A stretch of DNA of 64,000 nucleotides from Hybos culiciformis (GCA_964007475.1 OZ023273.1:109304485-109368484); one strand, 5' to 3'; numbered from the stretch's first letter, positions 21,269-36,133 are shown. The notes: generated by a model not told the origin, from the letters alone. Numbers and translations: made by a program.

Positions 21269-21608
21269 TGACATAACCGCGAATGTCATAACCGCGAAAC
21301 TTTTTTGCCATAACCGCGAAATAAAAAATGAAAGTGTCATAACCGCGAAAAATGTCTTTTATTTTTTTTTTCTCATAACCGCGAAAAAATATGGCAAAAA
21401 ATTTGAAAAATGGGCGGTCTGGTGGTTGGTCAGTGGGATTGGCCGCGAAATGATAAAAATCGAATCGAAATCGAATCGAAAGCGAAAATAAAATTAGTTT
21501 TACGGTTATAACAAACATTTTTTTATAACCGCGAAACTCATCATACAAATTCCAGTTTCGCGGGTATGACAAAAATTTTTCGCGGTTATGATATTCGCGG
21601 TTATGTCA
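21269..21608. mobile_element. 340-bp foldback element built of CATAACCGCGAA repeats
   Basis: TGACATAACCGCGAA at the left end is mirrored by TTCGCGGTTATGTCA at the right. The left arm holds five direct copies of (T)CATAACCGCGAA and the right arm holds four or five inverted ones, spaced irregularly by A/T filler. Between them is a G/C-richer core (21410-21450, GGTGGTTGGTCAGTGGGATT) and a CGAATCGAAAT tandem repeat. Repeated-unit arms around a unique core are the layout of foldback elements. No target duplication was found. Open frames on both strands are repeat shadows. Confidence 0.75.
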
Positions 21609-22114
21609 GTTAACAAAAAAAAAACTTCGTCTATTAAGACAAAATCCATTTGCAATCCTATTAAAATAATATTTTTTGGCAAAAAAGAAAAATTATATTT
21701 CTTTTTTTTTTCAACTACTGTATTTTTATATTAAATTTTATTTTTATATATTATTAAGTATGTTTTTGTTTTTAATTACCTTGTGCTATGTTTTTTTTTT
21801 TTTCATATAATTTTTCTTCTCTTAGTTCCAAAAAAAAATAAATAAAAATAAAAAATTCATTGTTTTTAATTTTCAAATGTTTTATGTTTACATTTTATTT
21901 TTTCCATACAAAAAATGTATATTTAAAAACAAAAAAATATAAAAACAAAATCTTGGATAACAAAAATGAAAATATTTTTTTTTTTTTGGCTCCCCAAAAT
22001 ATAAAAAAAAAAAAAAATTAAAAGGGATTCGTCGTTATAATGTTAAATTTTTTATTTCAGGGACGAATTGTTTATTTATCAGTTAAATATGCAAAAATAA
22101 TAAATATATACATA

Positions 22115-22160
<46 letters not shown>

Positions 22161-22813
22161 CATATTTATAGTAGTTATATACATAAAGAAATTTGGAAAA
22201 ATTTAAACGAGAGAATTTGGAAAAAGCAACAAGCAATAAAAAAAGTAACAAAAACGAGAACAGAAATATTTATAAAATTTTATTCTTTATTATTATTATT
22301 TTTGAATAAAATATATAACATTTTTTTTTCTTTTTATTTTTATTATTATTATTTTTTTAGTTTTTCTTTTTCAATTTTTTTTTTTTTTTTTATTAATTTT
22401 CTTTGCTTATTCAAATGAAATAATATTCCACTGTTGCTTTTATTTTTATAAGAAAATTTCCCAATGGATACATCTCTTTATTCTGTTATGATTTTATGAA
22501 ATAACTTGAAGTTTTATTGTTGTTCTTATCATTTTGAAAATATATTTTTTTTCTTATTTTTTTTGAACAAGGTACAAAAATATGATCTTAATTTTTTTTT
22601 TCCAAGACTTTCATATAATGTCAATTTAGGTAAGAATATCTTAAAAAGAAAAAAAACACAGCCAAAAATTTTGTCAATTTGTGTTTTGCAATAGAAAATA
22701 GTTTTGCTCTTGGTTGGTTGCCCTGTGAAATTGAAAATGATGAAAATCTTGAAAAAAAGAAAAAATTTTTTTTTTACCGAGATTTAACATCAAATTTAAT
22801 AAAAAAAAGTATC
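21609..22813. other. AT-rich DNA with a long TA microsatellite
   Basis: Poly-A/T sequence. A pure (TA)n run spans about 22117-22155. No supported gene. Confidence 0.6.
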
Positions 22814-22948
22814 AATCTAAATTAAATCACTTACCGATATATTTCGTTCCACTTCGGAACTCCCTACGTATTTTAAAGATTTGTTATTTGTTCCTAAGGA
22901 AGTTCCAAAGTGGAACGAAATACATCGGTAAGTGATTTAATTTAGATT
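22814..22948. repeat. 135-bp palindrome with 50-base arms
   Basis: The arms 22814-22863 and 22899-22948 are inverted copies with three or four differences. They start AATCTAAATTAAATCACTTA and include CGTTCCACTT and GGAAC/GTTCC. The 35-base loop is A/T-rich. Such a structure fits a small MITE. A transcript would fold into a long hairpin. Confidence 0.85.
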
Positions 22949-25900
22949 GAAATGTTTAAATAAATTTTATTCTGTTTCGCTAAATAATAAATAAACCTAT
23001 ATTAAGGTGAAATGTGTGTCAAGTTTTTTAAGTACGCACAATTCGATCTTAAATCCGAGACTTACCACCGGTCCTTTTATCAAACTATTCGAAATTATTA
23101 TTTGATTTGTTCCAATACTATATACATTAAATTTTGTTTTATTCGAGTGATACAATAGAATGGAAAAACCGTTCTTTTTAGAATGCAAGTTTTAAATAAA
23201 TATAAATTAAAACAAATAAAAATATGCATTCTACTACGTCAGAATAGTTTAATCTTTTTAAATTGCATATTTTTTATTCTTTACCAATAATAATTTCAAT
23301 ACTCAATACGTTAACTATATGATTTGTAGTTCTAGAATGTAGGATGTAAACGACGTAAATTTTTTTTTATAAATGGATGAAAATGGTAAGTATCGTAAAT
23401 AAAAGTCTTTGTAAAAAAAAATTATTATTCTGCTAGCATAAAGAAAGTACATTAAAAAAGTTAAATTTAAGTGGTTTGGATATGATAGGTTCATAAATTC
23501 AAAATTATCTTACTCATGTTTTTCATAATCAAAAATTACAATTAACTTTGTTTTAAATTCAAAAGATTAAATAATGGCTACAGTGTAGTAAAAAAAATTT
23601 ATAGAATAGTAATCATGTAATTTGCTAAGACCTTATTGTTTAACTTTTTGTTTTTACATAGTTAATCAACATTTTAGGATATTTCTCGTTGGAAATTGAC
23701 TAAGCTTTATTTCAAGCTAAAAAAAAAAACAAAAATGAAGAGGAATTGAGGAGGAACATAAAAAATATTAAATTTAATTTTTTTTTTTTTTTTCTACTCT
23801 ATGTAGCCAAAAACTACAACTCGAATGGATTGAATTTCCTTTCATAGTGCAGACACAGCAACCGTGACTTTTATAAAACTATATAAAATTAATTTTCATT
23901 TTCTTTGCGATATTCGCATATTATCAGAAATATAAAATTTTCCCCTTTTTAGAAGAAGCATTCACGAAATTAATAAAATAAAAAATATATGAAATGATGT
24001 AACGATACTATAAAAACATAAAAAAACATACTCGGAGCGAAATAATAAAAGCCAAAAAAAAAAATAAAATAAAAGTACTTGGAAATTCATTTTGATATTA
24101 ATTAAAAAAATGATTTTCCTAATTTGCAAATTATGTGTTATTTTTTAATATTTTATATATATTTTTTTTTAATTCCTTCAAAGCTGTGAGAATTTTTTTT
24201 TTTTTCCGCATTTTTGTTTTACAAATTAAACTACATCATTCCTTTGAGCTGTGTTTCCTTTGACCTGAAATGTTTAATGTACCCTAAAAATTAATGCAGC
24301 ATAAAATTGATATTTGCTTTAATAAAGAATAATAATAAATTAAAATAATAACTTGTTGCTGTTGGCTAAATCCTTAGCGAAAGCAAACATAATTGAAAAT
24401 AATAATATAATATTTAAAATTATTCATCATAAAATTAATATTATAAATCAATTTTTTTTTTTTTTTTTTTTTGAACAGTCAAAGTAAATATAAAATGTTT
24501 ATTAAATTAAATATTTAATAATATTTTTCATTAATTATTAATTCGATTAATATTAGCAGTAAATCATTAAACCACATGAATTTTTTTTTTAATATGAATT
24601 TTCACAATAATTTTGTTCTTAAGCATGCTTTAGACTTCTGGCGAAAACCGATTAACGAATTTTTTTTTAATTATTTGCTTCTTTTTAAATGATTTGTTAA
24701 GTAAAACAAAATGAACAAAATGTTAAATTATAAAACATAAACAGCAGCGGGTGCCCATTACAATTATGTCGGTTGGAAAATTTTCCTACATTTGTGTATT
24801 TAATAAAGACAAAAACAAAATCTTGAACGATCAAATTATTTCATTTTAATAATTATGTATGTTCATTGCGAAAACTTAAATTTTATTCAGTAGAATCTCT
24901 TTTTCGTTCTCGTCAGAGGTATAAAAAATGTTTAACAAAGATATATCTTCACTAGAACGAAGCCTTTATACACACTTAAAGGTTGTTAGAGAGAGCAACA
25001 GATTTTTTTATTCCCAAACATTGCAAAATTCATTGATACGAACTCAAAAACTGAAAAACAAAATCAAATTTATTCGAATAATGTATAATTTTTTTCTACA
25101 GTGATATTCATATTAAAAATTATAATAAAAACTAACTCAACTAACTAATTCGTTTAATAATGATCTTTCAAATACAAAATATCTTAATTCAAACACGATA
25201 ATGATTCATTATCGTCTTTGAACAATGATCGTAATTAAAATACATGTATATATAGAAATTATATAAATACATAAATAAAATTTAAATTGAAATGTCATAT
25301 TAATTATGATTAATTCATATTCAATATTTATGTCAGCAATATTGAATATTTATTCAGATGGAATCTAACATTCGTTATGTTTATACTTTTTTTTTAACTC
25401 AGCTTAAACATATAAAAATATTTCAAGAGATTTATTATTATAATTGAAAATAAACAAATTTAGTACTCATCATCTGTATAAATAAAAAAAAAAAATTTTA
25501 TCCGAAATTAACTGCTCAATGTATATATGTAGTTCTATTTAGTGTTCAAATAAGTATTATAATTTTATTGAAATAAATTTCCATTAAATTAACTATGGTC
25601 TTTGTCATTGTCAACAATAATTAATTGATTTCATCTATAGTATGTCAATTTATTTAGTTTTGTCATAAAAAAAATGTATTATATAAAATCTTCTTATCAG
25701 CCAATTCAGATTTATAATTATTCAACTTATAAGCACATTAAATATATGCTATTAGAATAGTACGAACAATTTGCAAAAATATTTGAATTTTAGAACTTAA
25801 AAGCATAAAAAATAAAAGATTTAAACATAATGTTAAAGTTATAGATATAGTTAACAGCCCATCAGTATTAATTATCACAGTGTCTCAACAATTTTAAATT

Positions 25901-28900
25901 AAAGTTAGTTAAAGTTTTTCTAATTTGTTCAAATACAAAGTTGATTTTTTCAATGAAGCTGCCTGTGTGCAATATTCTTATTCCTTTATACTGCTTTATA
26001 GAAATTAGTATATTGGTAAATAAATATATTTTTAAAAACTATACAACTATACTATAGGTATGTCTACGGAATGTTAATTTCATAAAAGTCCAACCACTTC
26101 AACCTACTTCCAATAAACATAAATCTTTGATACAATTATAAATATTACGATTTGGATAGATTTCTCATTAAATTAATGTTGTTTTAAAAATGAAAATTTT
26201 TATCTATTTGTTTTTTTTTTTTCATGTAATACCAAACCACTTTTTGTATGCAAATTTCCCATAAGTTTAAAGTATGATGCAGCTGTATGTTTTTGAAAAG
26301 TTAAAATTCCTTTTTTTTTCTCTCTTTCAACATAAAAACAATTTAGATATATATATATGTATATCCAAAGTTTTTTTTCAGCTATTTCTGTTTACCATTT
26401 ATTAAAAAGTTTAATATCCTGTTTGAAAGTTTTGGTTTTTCAAACTTTTTTTTGTGTTAAATCTGCCTTTTGTGTGCACTTGTTTTTATGAATTAAAATA
26501 AAAAAACATCGCAGCAGTTGAAAGGTATAACTGGATGAATATGTACTTTAAGATAATTAAAAAGATTATTTTTGCTTTTCAAAAATAACAAGAAAATGCA
26601 TTTTGAAAAATCATACCTTAGGTTAAAAAATAATAATAAAATTATGATGCAAAAAGTTTTGAGTGGTTTGTAAACTTAAAAGTATTAATATTTTGATTTT
26701 TACATAAATTATTATTGTTGATCCCGTTGGTAGACACTCGAAGCTAATTCAGATATTATTATAAAAGAAGCGGTAGTTGATTTATATTTAAAAGCTAATC
26801 AAGCAATTCTTATTAAACCTTTTTTTTTATCTTTTAATTTCTATTTTATAAAAATGTATGAAAATATCTTCTACCAGATAAATTAACCCCTTCTAAATAT
26901 CCAGTTTCATGTTGAAAATTGTTTATCTTTAAGTAATCTTAGAGTAATCTTAGAAACTCTCGATCTAGAAGTGTAGTTATGATATAACAAAAAAAAACAC
27001 GAAATAACTCTATCCGAACACACTAACAACTAATATACCAATCCATCACGGTGCGATATTAAATTTAACAAATTTCAAAAAGATTCATTGATTTTATTTA
27101 ATTTTTATAATGTTTTTAACATATATGATAAAACCACAAAATAAGTATTGCGTGTGTTAAAAAGACAAAAAAAATAACAAACCTGTTAATGACATAATGA
27201 AGACTGATTGCAAAACAGCTCATTATTGAAAATAAATTTTAGAAAAAATATTTTGTAATTTCTAAATGTCTATTTCACAATAAATAAACCAAAAAAAAAA
27301 AATCTATTAAAAAAAACGATTAAAAAAAATAAATGATTAAAAAAAAATAAATTAAAAAAATAAAAGAAAAATTTATATTCTAAAAATATATACAATAACA
27401 AAATAAAAAACCTAATATCCTTGAATGAATAAACAAATATTGAACTTGTCATTCTTAAATTAAGAATAAAAAAAAATATGTCAATTTGTATGGTTGAAAG
27501 TCTGTGAAAAGTTCAAAGACTATTGCGGATATATAATATAATATATAAAAAAAGAAAATATAATATTTAAAATTGACAAGTCACGTAATTTGTATAAATT
27601 TCTCATTTGGTGGTGCTGTGTTATTTAATGTGCTTTTATTTTGAATTTCAAGTCACTTTTATTGATTGATGACAAAATACATAAAATAATAATTGATTAA
27701 TAGTTTTAAACGCATAGTTAAAGGCAATACATAAGGCATATCTTTATTTTGGACAAATAAAATTACTCGAATAAACCGAAAAACAAACTGTTTTTTTTTT
27801 TTTATATTACATATTGAATATTATTCAACATACTTTGAATACCATATTCAAAGCTAGTAAAGAGAAACATTAAAAAATTTAAAATCTTACTTAAAATCAA
27901 TCTATTTATGTTTATTTATCAAAAGTTTAATTGAAAGGTATTTTAAGAGTTAAATAATGTAAATGTTTTGCAAGAAAGAAATATACAAAAATTACGTACG
28001 TAAATAATAAGCGCACAAGTTCTTAAATAATGAAATTTTTAATTAAAATTCAATCAAAATATATGATTTTTCTTTTATGTTTTCAACAGCATAATAAGTG
28101 AATAGGAATAGTGTCGTAAATAAATGAATTAAATGTTGCCTCCTTGCCTTCTCTATATCATTTATAATTATGTATATTTCTGTACGCAGCAACAATTGGT
28201 ATAATTTAAAGTGAATTATGTTTTTCAGAAACTTAAATATCAAAATCATTAAAAATTCACGAAAAATATTTTTTTTTTGTCATCAAAAATAAATTTGAAA
28301 AATTTTCGAATTGTTGATATCATAATTTCTAGGTAATTACATTTTGTCAAATTTTGTAATTATATTATTACTCATTTTTACTGCAACGATTTTGCTCAGA
28401 ATTTGCATTAATGTGTAACTTACACAGCCAACAATGTAATTGAATTCAACTGGTGGATATAATTGTATAGTTTAAAAAAATATATATTTTTGTATAGTAT
28501 ATAATGTTGGCACACAAATTAATTGAAAAGCAATTCTATTGATTTAGTAATGCCTAGCTAGAGTAATTGGAATTATAAATTACTCAAGAAATAAAAGCAT
28601 TTCTTACAAAAAAGTAGTGCGCTGAAGTAGAAGAAGAAATGCCACACGAAAGCAACGGAATGAATGAGAAACTACCAAAGAAAATATATATTGTACAGAA
28701 TAAAACGAAATATACAAAAAAATGTTTTAGATACACTCAGTTGAATAAATAAATATATATATTTCTATATTTATATTTCTACATTCCTTGGTCACTTTTT
28801 GGTTACATACTTGAACTTTTTAACAATTTAAAATAATAATTCTATCGACAAAGAAATAATTATAAATATTAATTCTTTTGGATAATTTAATATTTATAGA

Positions 28901-31900
28901 TAGACCAACACATTTCTTAACCAAATATATTTATTATATGGTTTTGGGAAAAAACAACATATATATAATATAGGTGTTTCTTTTATTTTCAAAAGATTAT
29001 GGTCAATTAAAAAAAAAATATTTAAAGAAAATTTTTTATTTCATATTTTCAAAAATTTATTTCCAACATAAATTTAGAGCTTAAGAAGAAAATTTTTTAT
29101 AGGTTTTCCAAGATTTATTATTGAAATACTTTTTTTTCTAGATAAACAATCTTTGATAGTTTTTATTTGCTTCTAAACGTTCATAAAAACTTTTCGAGAT
29201 AAAAAAAAAATATTTAAACAATTTTACTTTTATCCGATTAATAAAATAATAAAATAAATACTCATTAAAAATTAAAAAAAAAAATATCTACATAATAATA
29301 TAGTTACAAGATTTTAATTAATACCCTGCCTATATTTTATAATTAATTCCTCTTTTTATAATAAATACATATATGTATTATTATAAATGTATATTAAGCA
29401 AAATGTTTAATTATTAAAAATATCATATTGTGTAGTCTTACGTAAGTAAATACGTATTATATATAAAAAAAAACCACTTTAACAAATTAAAAATTATAAA
29501 AATGTCAATCAAACAGAAACATTACGAAGTTTAAAAAAATATATATATTTTCCTTTTTAAAAAATGTTGATTATTTTTTTTTATATTTTCTATTATAAAT
29601 TATTTTGGTGAAAAAAAATTCGGAAAAATTTAGTATTTCGAAGTGTCAGGATGATGTCGTTTTTGAATTGTAGCAGAGAAATAATTACAAATACATAGTA
29701 GATTGTTTTATATTATTGATAATTTTACCAGTTATTAAACGACATAATTTCGTTGTGATCATCCTGAGTTTCATTAGTTTTTTCTAATTTTTGCAAATTG
29801 TCCAGCAGTAACTGAGGAAATGTAAAAGACTCCACTACTGTACTGAATTTATCAGATCGGTATTAAAAAGGTAAAATCCTAAGTTCAATAGTTGTTCTAT
29901 ATAACAAATGGTATATATAGTATTTATAACGTATTTCTAAATGTTATAAGCCCGTTTAAAGTAATATAAATTTGAGCACAAAATTTTTTTATAACAAAAA
30001 AATTAAAGAAAAATTCAGATTTTCTAAGAAAAATAAGAAAATTTTAATTTTATTTAATATCAAATGCAGAAGCTTTAAAATAACCACAAGAATTACAATT
30101 AAAAAATATATATATTATATTTTTTTTATATTCGTGTTATGTAAGTATAATATATACTTAAAAAAAAAAAAAAAATTTATAAAACTTCAAAAAACCATTA
30201 CCAAATATTAAATAGTCAAAAGTATGTACATAGATTGGCAGTCAAATTTGTAATTTAAATATTTACTTGTACAAGGAAACTTTTCTAAAATCAATTCATT
30301 GTATAAATTTTCCAATTCTTTAGTCCTTATATATTGTTTGTGTATAAATATAAATAGATATTTATTTTTGTTTTTTGTAAGTAAATTGACTTTCAAAAGT
30401 TATTGAAAACTTTTTTTAACTTTTGATTTCATGAATTGAAAAGTTTCATAATCAGAAACCAATTTTCATTTAACATCTTTATAGTTATACAATATTTTAA
30501 TGTGGATGCATGTTAAGTTGTACTGTTGAACATCACCTTGGTGAAAATCAAATAAAATTAGTAATAAGAAATTGATATAAAAAAAATACATAAATTTATA
30601 TTTGTTGGTTATATAATATTATGTTCTGAATGGGTTGAGAAAGGTATATAACCAATTCAAAATGTTAATTATAATAAAAGTTTTCAAGTGCAATCAAAAA
30701 AGAAATTAATAGCAAATTATATGTATATAAAAATAATGGGTTAAAAAATATTTTTCTTTAATGTTTTAAATTATTAAATTTTAATATTTAAACTTCTTCT
30801 ATCCATATAAAATAAACATTAAAATAAAATGTTGATGTATAGAATGTTTTTTATAAATAGCACTAATTAAAAACTTTAAAAATGATGAGTAAATAATAAA
30901 ATAAAAATGTATATACAGCACAATTTGTTGTATAATTATTGATTTTAAAGATTAGTGAACATACTAGGTATACTTGAACTTTTAGTATAATTAAATTATA
31001 TAAAATGAAGTATATGTTCCATATTTTTTAAATATTTAAAATTTTGAACAATAGTTTATTAAGTCCTTGGGGAAATCACAAATTTCTATGTCTGACAACT
31101 AATATAAAGTCAAAATGTCAAAAAGAACAAGAAATATTCCACCCGTCGAGTTAAATATATTTATTGAACCCAATTAGGTTTAATTGATTAAAGCAATTTC
31201 TGACAAACGATTAATCCATAAAAGTTCATAAGTGTTGTTGATGCGGTTACAAGAATAAAAATATTTATTTATTTAAAATATATCATTTTTATAAATAAAA
31301 TTGATGATTACACTTATATGAATTTCATTAGCATAACATATTTTTCTGCTACTTGATGGCTATTTAAAATGTAAACATATAAATTATGGAAAAGTTATAT
31401 ATAATAAATTTTTTTTAAATATTCTATAAAAATTTTGTAACATTTTTTTTATTTTTTTGTTCAATCGGGATCTATCCAATCATCCTGTGCAGACCTAGTT
31501 TCATTTATTGTTATAACAATCCCTTTACTTTTTTTTTTACATATATTCCATTCAAATAAAATCAATTTGAAAAGGATTATTATTGTTAAATAAATTGTTA
31601 TCCATTGTAAAATTTTTAATATCGAAAAATTGTTAATTTTCTCATTCATAAAAATTATTCTTCTGGAAGTTTTTCTTTTATTAGTTTTTTTTTTTTAAAG
31701 AATAACAATAATGTAAAAATTTCTGAATTTAAATTTTCTATAAAAAAAAAATTTAATGAAAATTCAAGCTTAGATATCTTATTTTTTAAATACTGTATAC
31801 CCGCATTTGTTGATTTGGTTTCAAATATTTTTAAATTTTGTTATATTATGTATCTTGAGGATCTAATATACATAGTATAATTAATATATCTAAATAGTAG

Positions 31901-33374
31901 AATATAAATAATAACATATTTCTGACCATTACAAATATTTATGAAATTAAAAATAATACATTTTTCAGGCTTGATTATGCTCATAAATTCTTAAACTCTT
32001 TGTTGTTTTTGATTGAAAAGTCTTTTTTTTATTTATCATCATCACATTTAATGCTTCCACTTCCACCAAGTGTCTTCAAATTGATCTTGAATAATCTAGA
32101 TGTTCACATTATACTTTAATCTAAAGCTAGTTTTTCAGAATATTTATAGATGTGTCATGCGATCCACTGCGCAATACGATGAATTTGTGTCTTTTTATCG
32201 TTCAAGTCTAATTGACATGAAATCTTTCTACTGTGTTTGTGAATAGAAAATTTAAGAAAACTTTTATAACAAATAATATTAATTTCATTTTCATATTGTG
32301 TATTTGTATTTTCATGTTCTATATTTTCTTTAATGCATTGCAATGCAGCCTGTAAAGGAAAAGTTATCTGATGTATTAATATATATTTTGGAAGAATAAA
32401 AATATTTAAAAAATAACGAGAGATCAGTAGTTCTATTATATTTTAATTTTTATTTGATTATAATGAGAACTTTAATTTTAAACAACCAAACTCTGGAAAA
32501 GATAAGCTTCTTTATAATCATTAGTTCAAACTTCTGTTCTAATGAAATGACCAGTATCATTATCACAAACATTTTTATAAGTAGTAACAATTTGATATTG
32601 AATTTAACATTGAAAAATTATTTTATATCTTAAAATAGAAACATATAATAGTAACTATTAAAAATCCTTTAATATTATTATTATTATTATGTTACATTTT
32701 GTGGATAAAAAAGAAAATTTACTCTGTATAAGATTTTAGACAAAAGAAAAAATATTTTATATCTTTTCATGAGTGAATTCCACTAAACAAGATAAGAAAA
32801 AAAAATGAAATGAAATGAAAAAGAATGAACAAAAATAAAAAAAACGTCAGGAATTTTGCTTGATTGAAAAGAAAATTAAAAAAGTTATTTTTAAACGGCG
32901 GAAAAAGCTTAATCAACTAGAACGTGATGACAATGCAAAGTAAAGAATAAATAAAGATCAATACACATACTCATGTCAAAATAGTCGTCGGTGACAGGAC
33001 AACTGAGTATTATTATTTTATTATTGAAATGTTAAAATATTTTGAAAATTTGTTAAAAAAAAAACTGAAATTCTGAATAAAAATAAAAATTGACATATAT
33101 TTTCCACATAAATAGAGTTTAAATATATACTTTTTAATAAAAAAAATTTCACAATTTATTAAAAAAAAAAAAGTTTAGTGATGCGTTTAAATTTTATTGA
33201 AATATTTATGACATTTTTTTTATCCTAGTTTTATAAAAAGTGTTGATTATTTGCATGAATGAAATAAATAAAAATAATAAATAAAATATGCCTACTATAA
33301 ATATATATAAATTCCATTGCATTTTTTTTTAGCTTTCAACAAAGTTTGCAGATAAATCAGCTGACCACTTAACT
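22949..33374. other. AT-rich DNA without recognisable genes (10 kb)
   Basis: I found no gene, no TE end pair and no long repeat that I can support in this stretch. There are poly-T/A runs, short TATA-type microsatellites, and an imperfect hairpin around 29645-29768 (CAGGATGAT ... ATCATCCTG). Short frames encode only Lys/Asn/Ile/Phe-rich strings. Confidence 0.5.
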
Positions 33375-33745
33375 GTTAAAAGTTCTGGTCTCGAAAATTA
33401 GAAATATTTTTCTGTTTTCTATTTCTGCAGTATTTTTTTTTTGTTTCAGTGATTTTATTCAGAGATTTTATGAAAGAAACCTCTAGTCACATTTAACAAA
33501 ACTTCATATTTCAAATTTATTTTTATTACAGAAACTAGAAAAATTAACTGATTTTTATAATGAAACCAAATTATTTCAAAATTGTTCCATGAAAGTTAAA
33601 AAATCTCAAAATTCCATATCAACACTTTTTATATTATCTTTTACTTTTTATATTATCTTTTACTTCACAGTCTCAACAAATATTTACAATTTTTTCCAAA
33701 CACTAAAAATTTCAAAAATTCGGCTCACTATCAGGGTTTTTTAAT
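33375..33745 (+). repeat. Diverged relative of the 15.8-kb TTAA element
   Basis: The order of blocks matches 15781-16210: TTTTCTGTTTTCTATTTCTG, a T-rich run, GAAACCTCT, CAGAAACT, TATTATCTTTTACTT with a 20-base internal duplication (around 33625-33665), CAAATATTTACA-like, and CGGCTCACTATC. It lacks the clean TTAA-flanked right end and looks truncated. Confidence 0.5.
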
Positions 33746-35677
33746 GGATGAAAAATAAAATAAGAAAATTAATTTCCAATCTTTTCAAATCTGTACGTTA
33801 TAAACAATGAAATATAAGTATGTATCGTTTAATAGTATATAATCTGTGACGCAATCAGTTTTATATATAACATATTATACATCCAAAAGACTATAATTAT
33901 GATGTTAAGCCGCTAACAGAAAAAAAAGAAGAGATCAAATTAAATTTTACTCAAAAAAAATTATTTTTTCTTAAGTTCAAAATTAAATTTTAATTTAAAT
34001 TTAATTAGAAATAAAATAATAATTAATAAAAATATCTATAATATAAACAATATTTCATCTATATATAGTATTTACACAATATATAGAAAACACATTATAT
34101 ACTTACTTTTACAGAAATTTATTTAATATTTATCTATAACCCGAAGAATTTTGTGACCTAAATTCTTTACATATAAAATAAAAAAAGAAAAAATTGTGTA
34201 ACTTCATCTTTTTTTTTTTAAACAATTTTTTGAAGAAAGAATATAAATATAACAAGTTAGTGTTCCAAAACAAAACCTCCATCAATAACATTATTTGAGA
34301 AAAATGAAAAAAAAAAAAAAACATACATAAAATTCTCCAAAAATGTATCTAATATACATATATTTTTATTTCTATCAAAATTTTCTGTTAAATACTAAAA
34401 AAAAAACAAAAAATCTACAAATTTCACCACAGTTACGTCACAAATGTCAATGGAACCTAAATTGCGCATGAACTTAATTTTTAGATATACCTTGTTTTTC
34501 TACATTTATATTTTTTATATTTTTCTTTTTATGTTTTTTATTCAAATTTTTCCTCTCAAAACATTAAAAAAAAAAAAAAATGTGTAATAAATAAAAATTT
34601 GTTTTTATTTTTATTCTTAGTTTTTTTTTTTTTTGTTTTTCTTTTTTTCCCGGACTGGAAATATATATGAAACCAGCAAAGCAAAAAACATATGGAAATG
34701 CAAATATGTAAGGCACGAGGATAATATTGTGTGTTCGAATTACGAACACCATATACAAAAAAAATATATATTAAAATATAGGTACTTTTTTTATATTAAA
34801 TAAATATTTACAAAAAAAAAATAACTAAAATAATAAAAATAAAAGGAAAAAAAATCTATATAAACATAAATATATGTATTTTATATATAAAATTTTTTGT
34901 AACTTGTTTCGCGCTACCTACCTACCTACATATATATGGAAAAAAAATTATGATGGCATGTTGGTGTATATTTTTCCATTGAGAGCAATAGCTAGGCTCT
35001 CATTAAATAAAATCTAAGATAATGGAGATTGTTAAATTGAAAAAAATATAAAAAAAAATGTACAAATAAAAATTTACAAAAAAAAAACAAAATATAAAAT
35101 TCCTATTCAGTTATTAAATTTCACTCAATTTGTATTCATCTCTGGCAATCAAACAACATACAAGAAAAAAATAAATAAAAAAACAAAAATTAATAAAGAT
35201 AAAAATAAACGAGTCATTTACAACGAAAAAAAAATTCCCAAAATTTTTACACCTAAAAGAAAATGAAAATGAAAAAATTGTTTTTTTTTATTTTTCAATT
35301 TTTTTATTTGTTTTTATTTCCTTACCAGTAGAGATCAATATTATTTTATATGTTGTTGGATAAAATTTTATTATATGTTTTTTTTTGCAGGAGGAAGGAG
35401 ATGTTATTAGGTTAAAAGATAATGGCATATTTAATTGACAAGATTTTTTGAAAAAAAAAACAAAAAAGTAATGATATCGTTAATTAATTAGACCCACATA
35501 ATAAAAACGAAAAAAAAAAATAATACAAATATTTTCATAATACCATTTCTTTATAATATTATTAGGGATAAAATTTTTGGAGCAAAAAAATGTTATTATT
35601 GAGCATAAATTAATATTGAAATCCTTTCCTATGTAAAACCCATTTCTATCTTTGTCGATCACTATATTCTTATCTTT
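33746..35677. other. AT-rich DNA without recognisable genes
   Basis: Poly-A/T stretches and a short CTAC tandem (34916-34930). No supported gene. Confidence 0.55.
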
Positions 35678-35685
35678 GTCTATAA

Positions 35686-36125
35686 CATAGGTGGCCATAA
35701 CGTGGCTCGCGAGCCACATGCGGCTCTTGAAGTCGATTGGAATGGCTCTTATGCACATTTTGTAATAATTCCTATAAGAAAACTTTCTATTCTCGTTTAC
35801 ATATTCTCGTTTACACATTGCGTATTTTTTTAAAAAAATTTTAGTTTTCACAAATTTAACCACAACTTAACTAAACGAAATTTAAAACACCTACTAATTT
35901 ACACCAGCAAAAAAGTTTAACTTTAAACTGATTCACTTTAAAATTAGATGAACTCCTACTAATTTACGCAAAAAAAAAATTTCAGTTTAAATTAAAAATT
36001 TTAACTGATTCACTTTAAAATTAGATTAATCCTATATATATATGTATAATACAAATTATAAATGGCTCTTTAAAATATTAATTTATAAATGTGGCTCCCA
36101 AAGTTAGTATAGCTGGCCACCCCTG
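35686..36125. mobile_element. 440-bp hAT element with 8-bp duplications
   Basis: The left end CATAGGTGGCCATAACGTGG and right end GGCCACCCCTG are flanked by GTCTATAA on both sides (35678-35685 and 36126-36133). Eight-base duplications and the CAGGGGTGGCCA-type right terminus identify a hAT element. The first 110 bases match the element at 48009. The right 70 bases (TGGCTCTTTAAAATATTAAT ... GTTAGTATAGCTGGCC) match its right end. The middle has a roughly 70-base direct repeat (about 35890-36028, CTACTAATTTAC ... ACTGATTCACTTTAAAATTA). No transposase is left; the open frame across it is a shadow. Confidence 0.9.
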
Positions 36126-36133
36126 GTCTATAA

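Noticed and set aside
21144..21572. 115- and 102-residue frames over the CCGCGAA element
   Set aside because: They are repeat shadows: the G/C-containing units remove stop codons on both strands, and the frames stop with the element.
35381..35411. A 20-base exon after TTTTTTTTGCAG
   Set aside because: The acceptor-like tract is simply one of many T-runs, the following GTTAAA donor is weak, and no coding context supports it.
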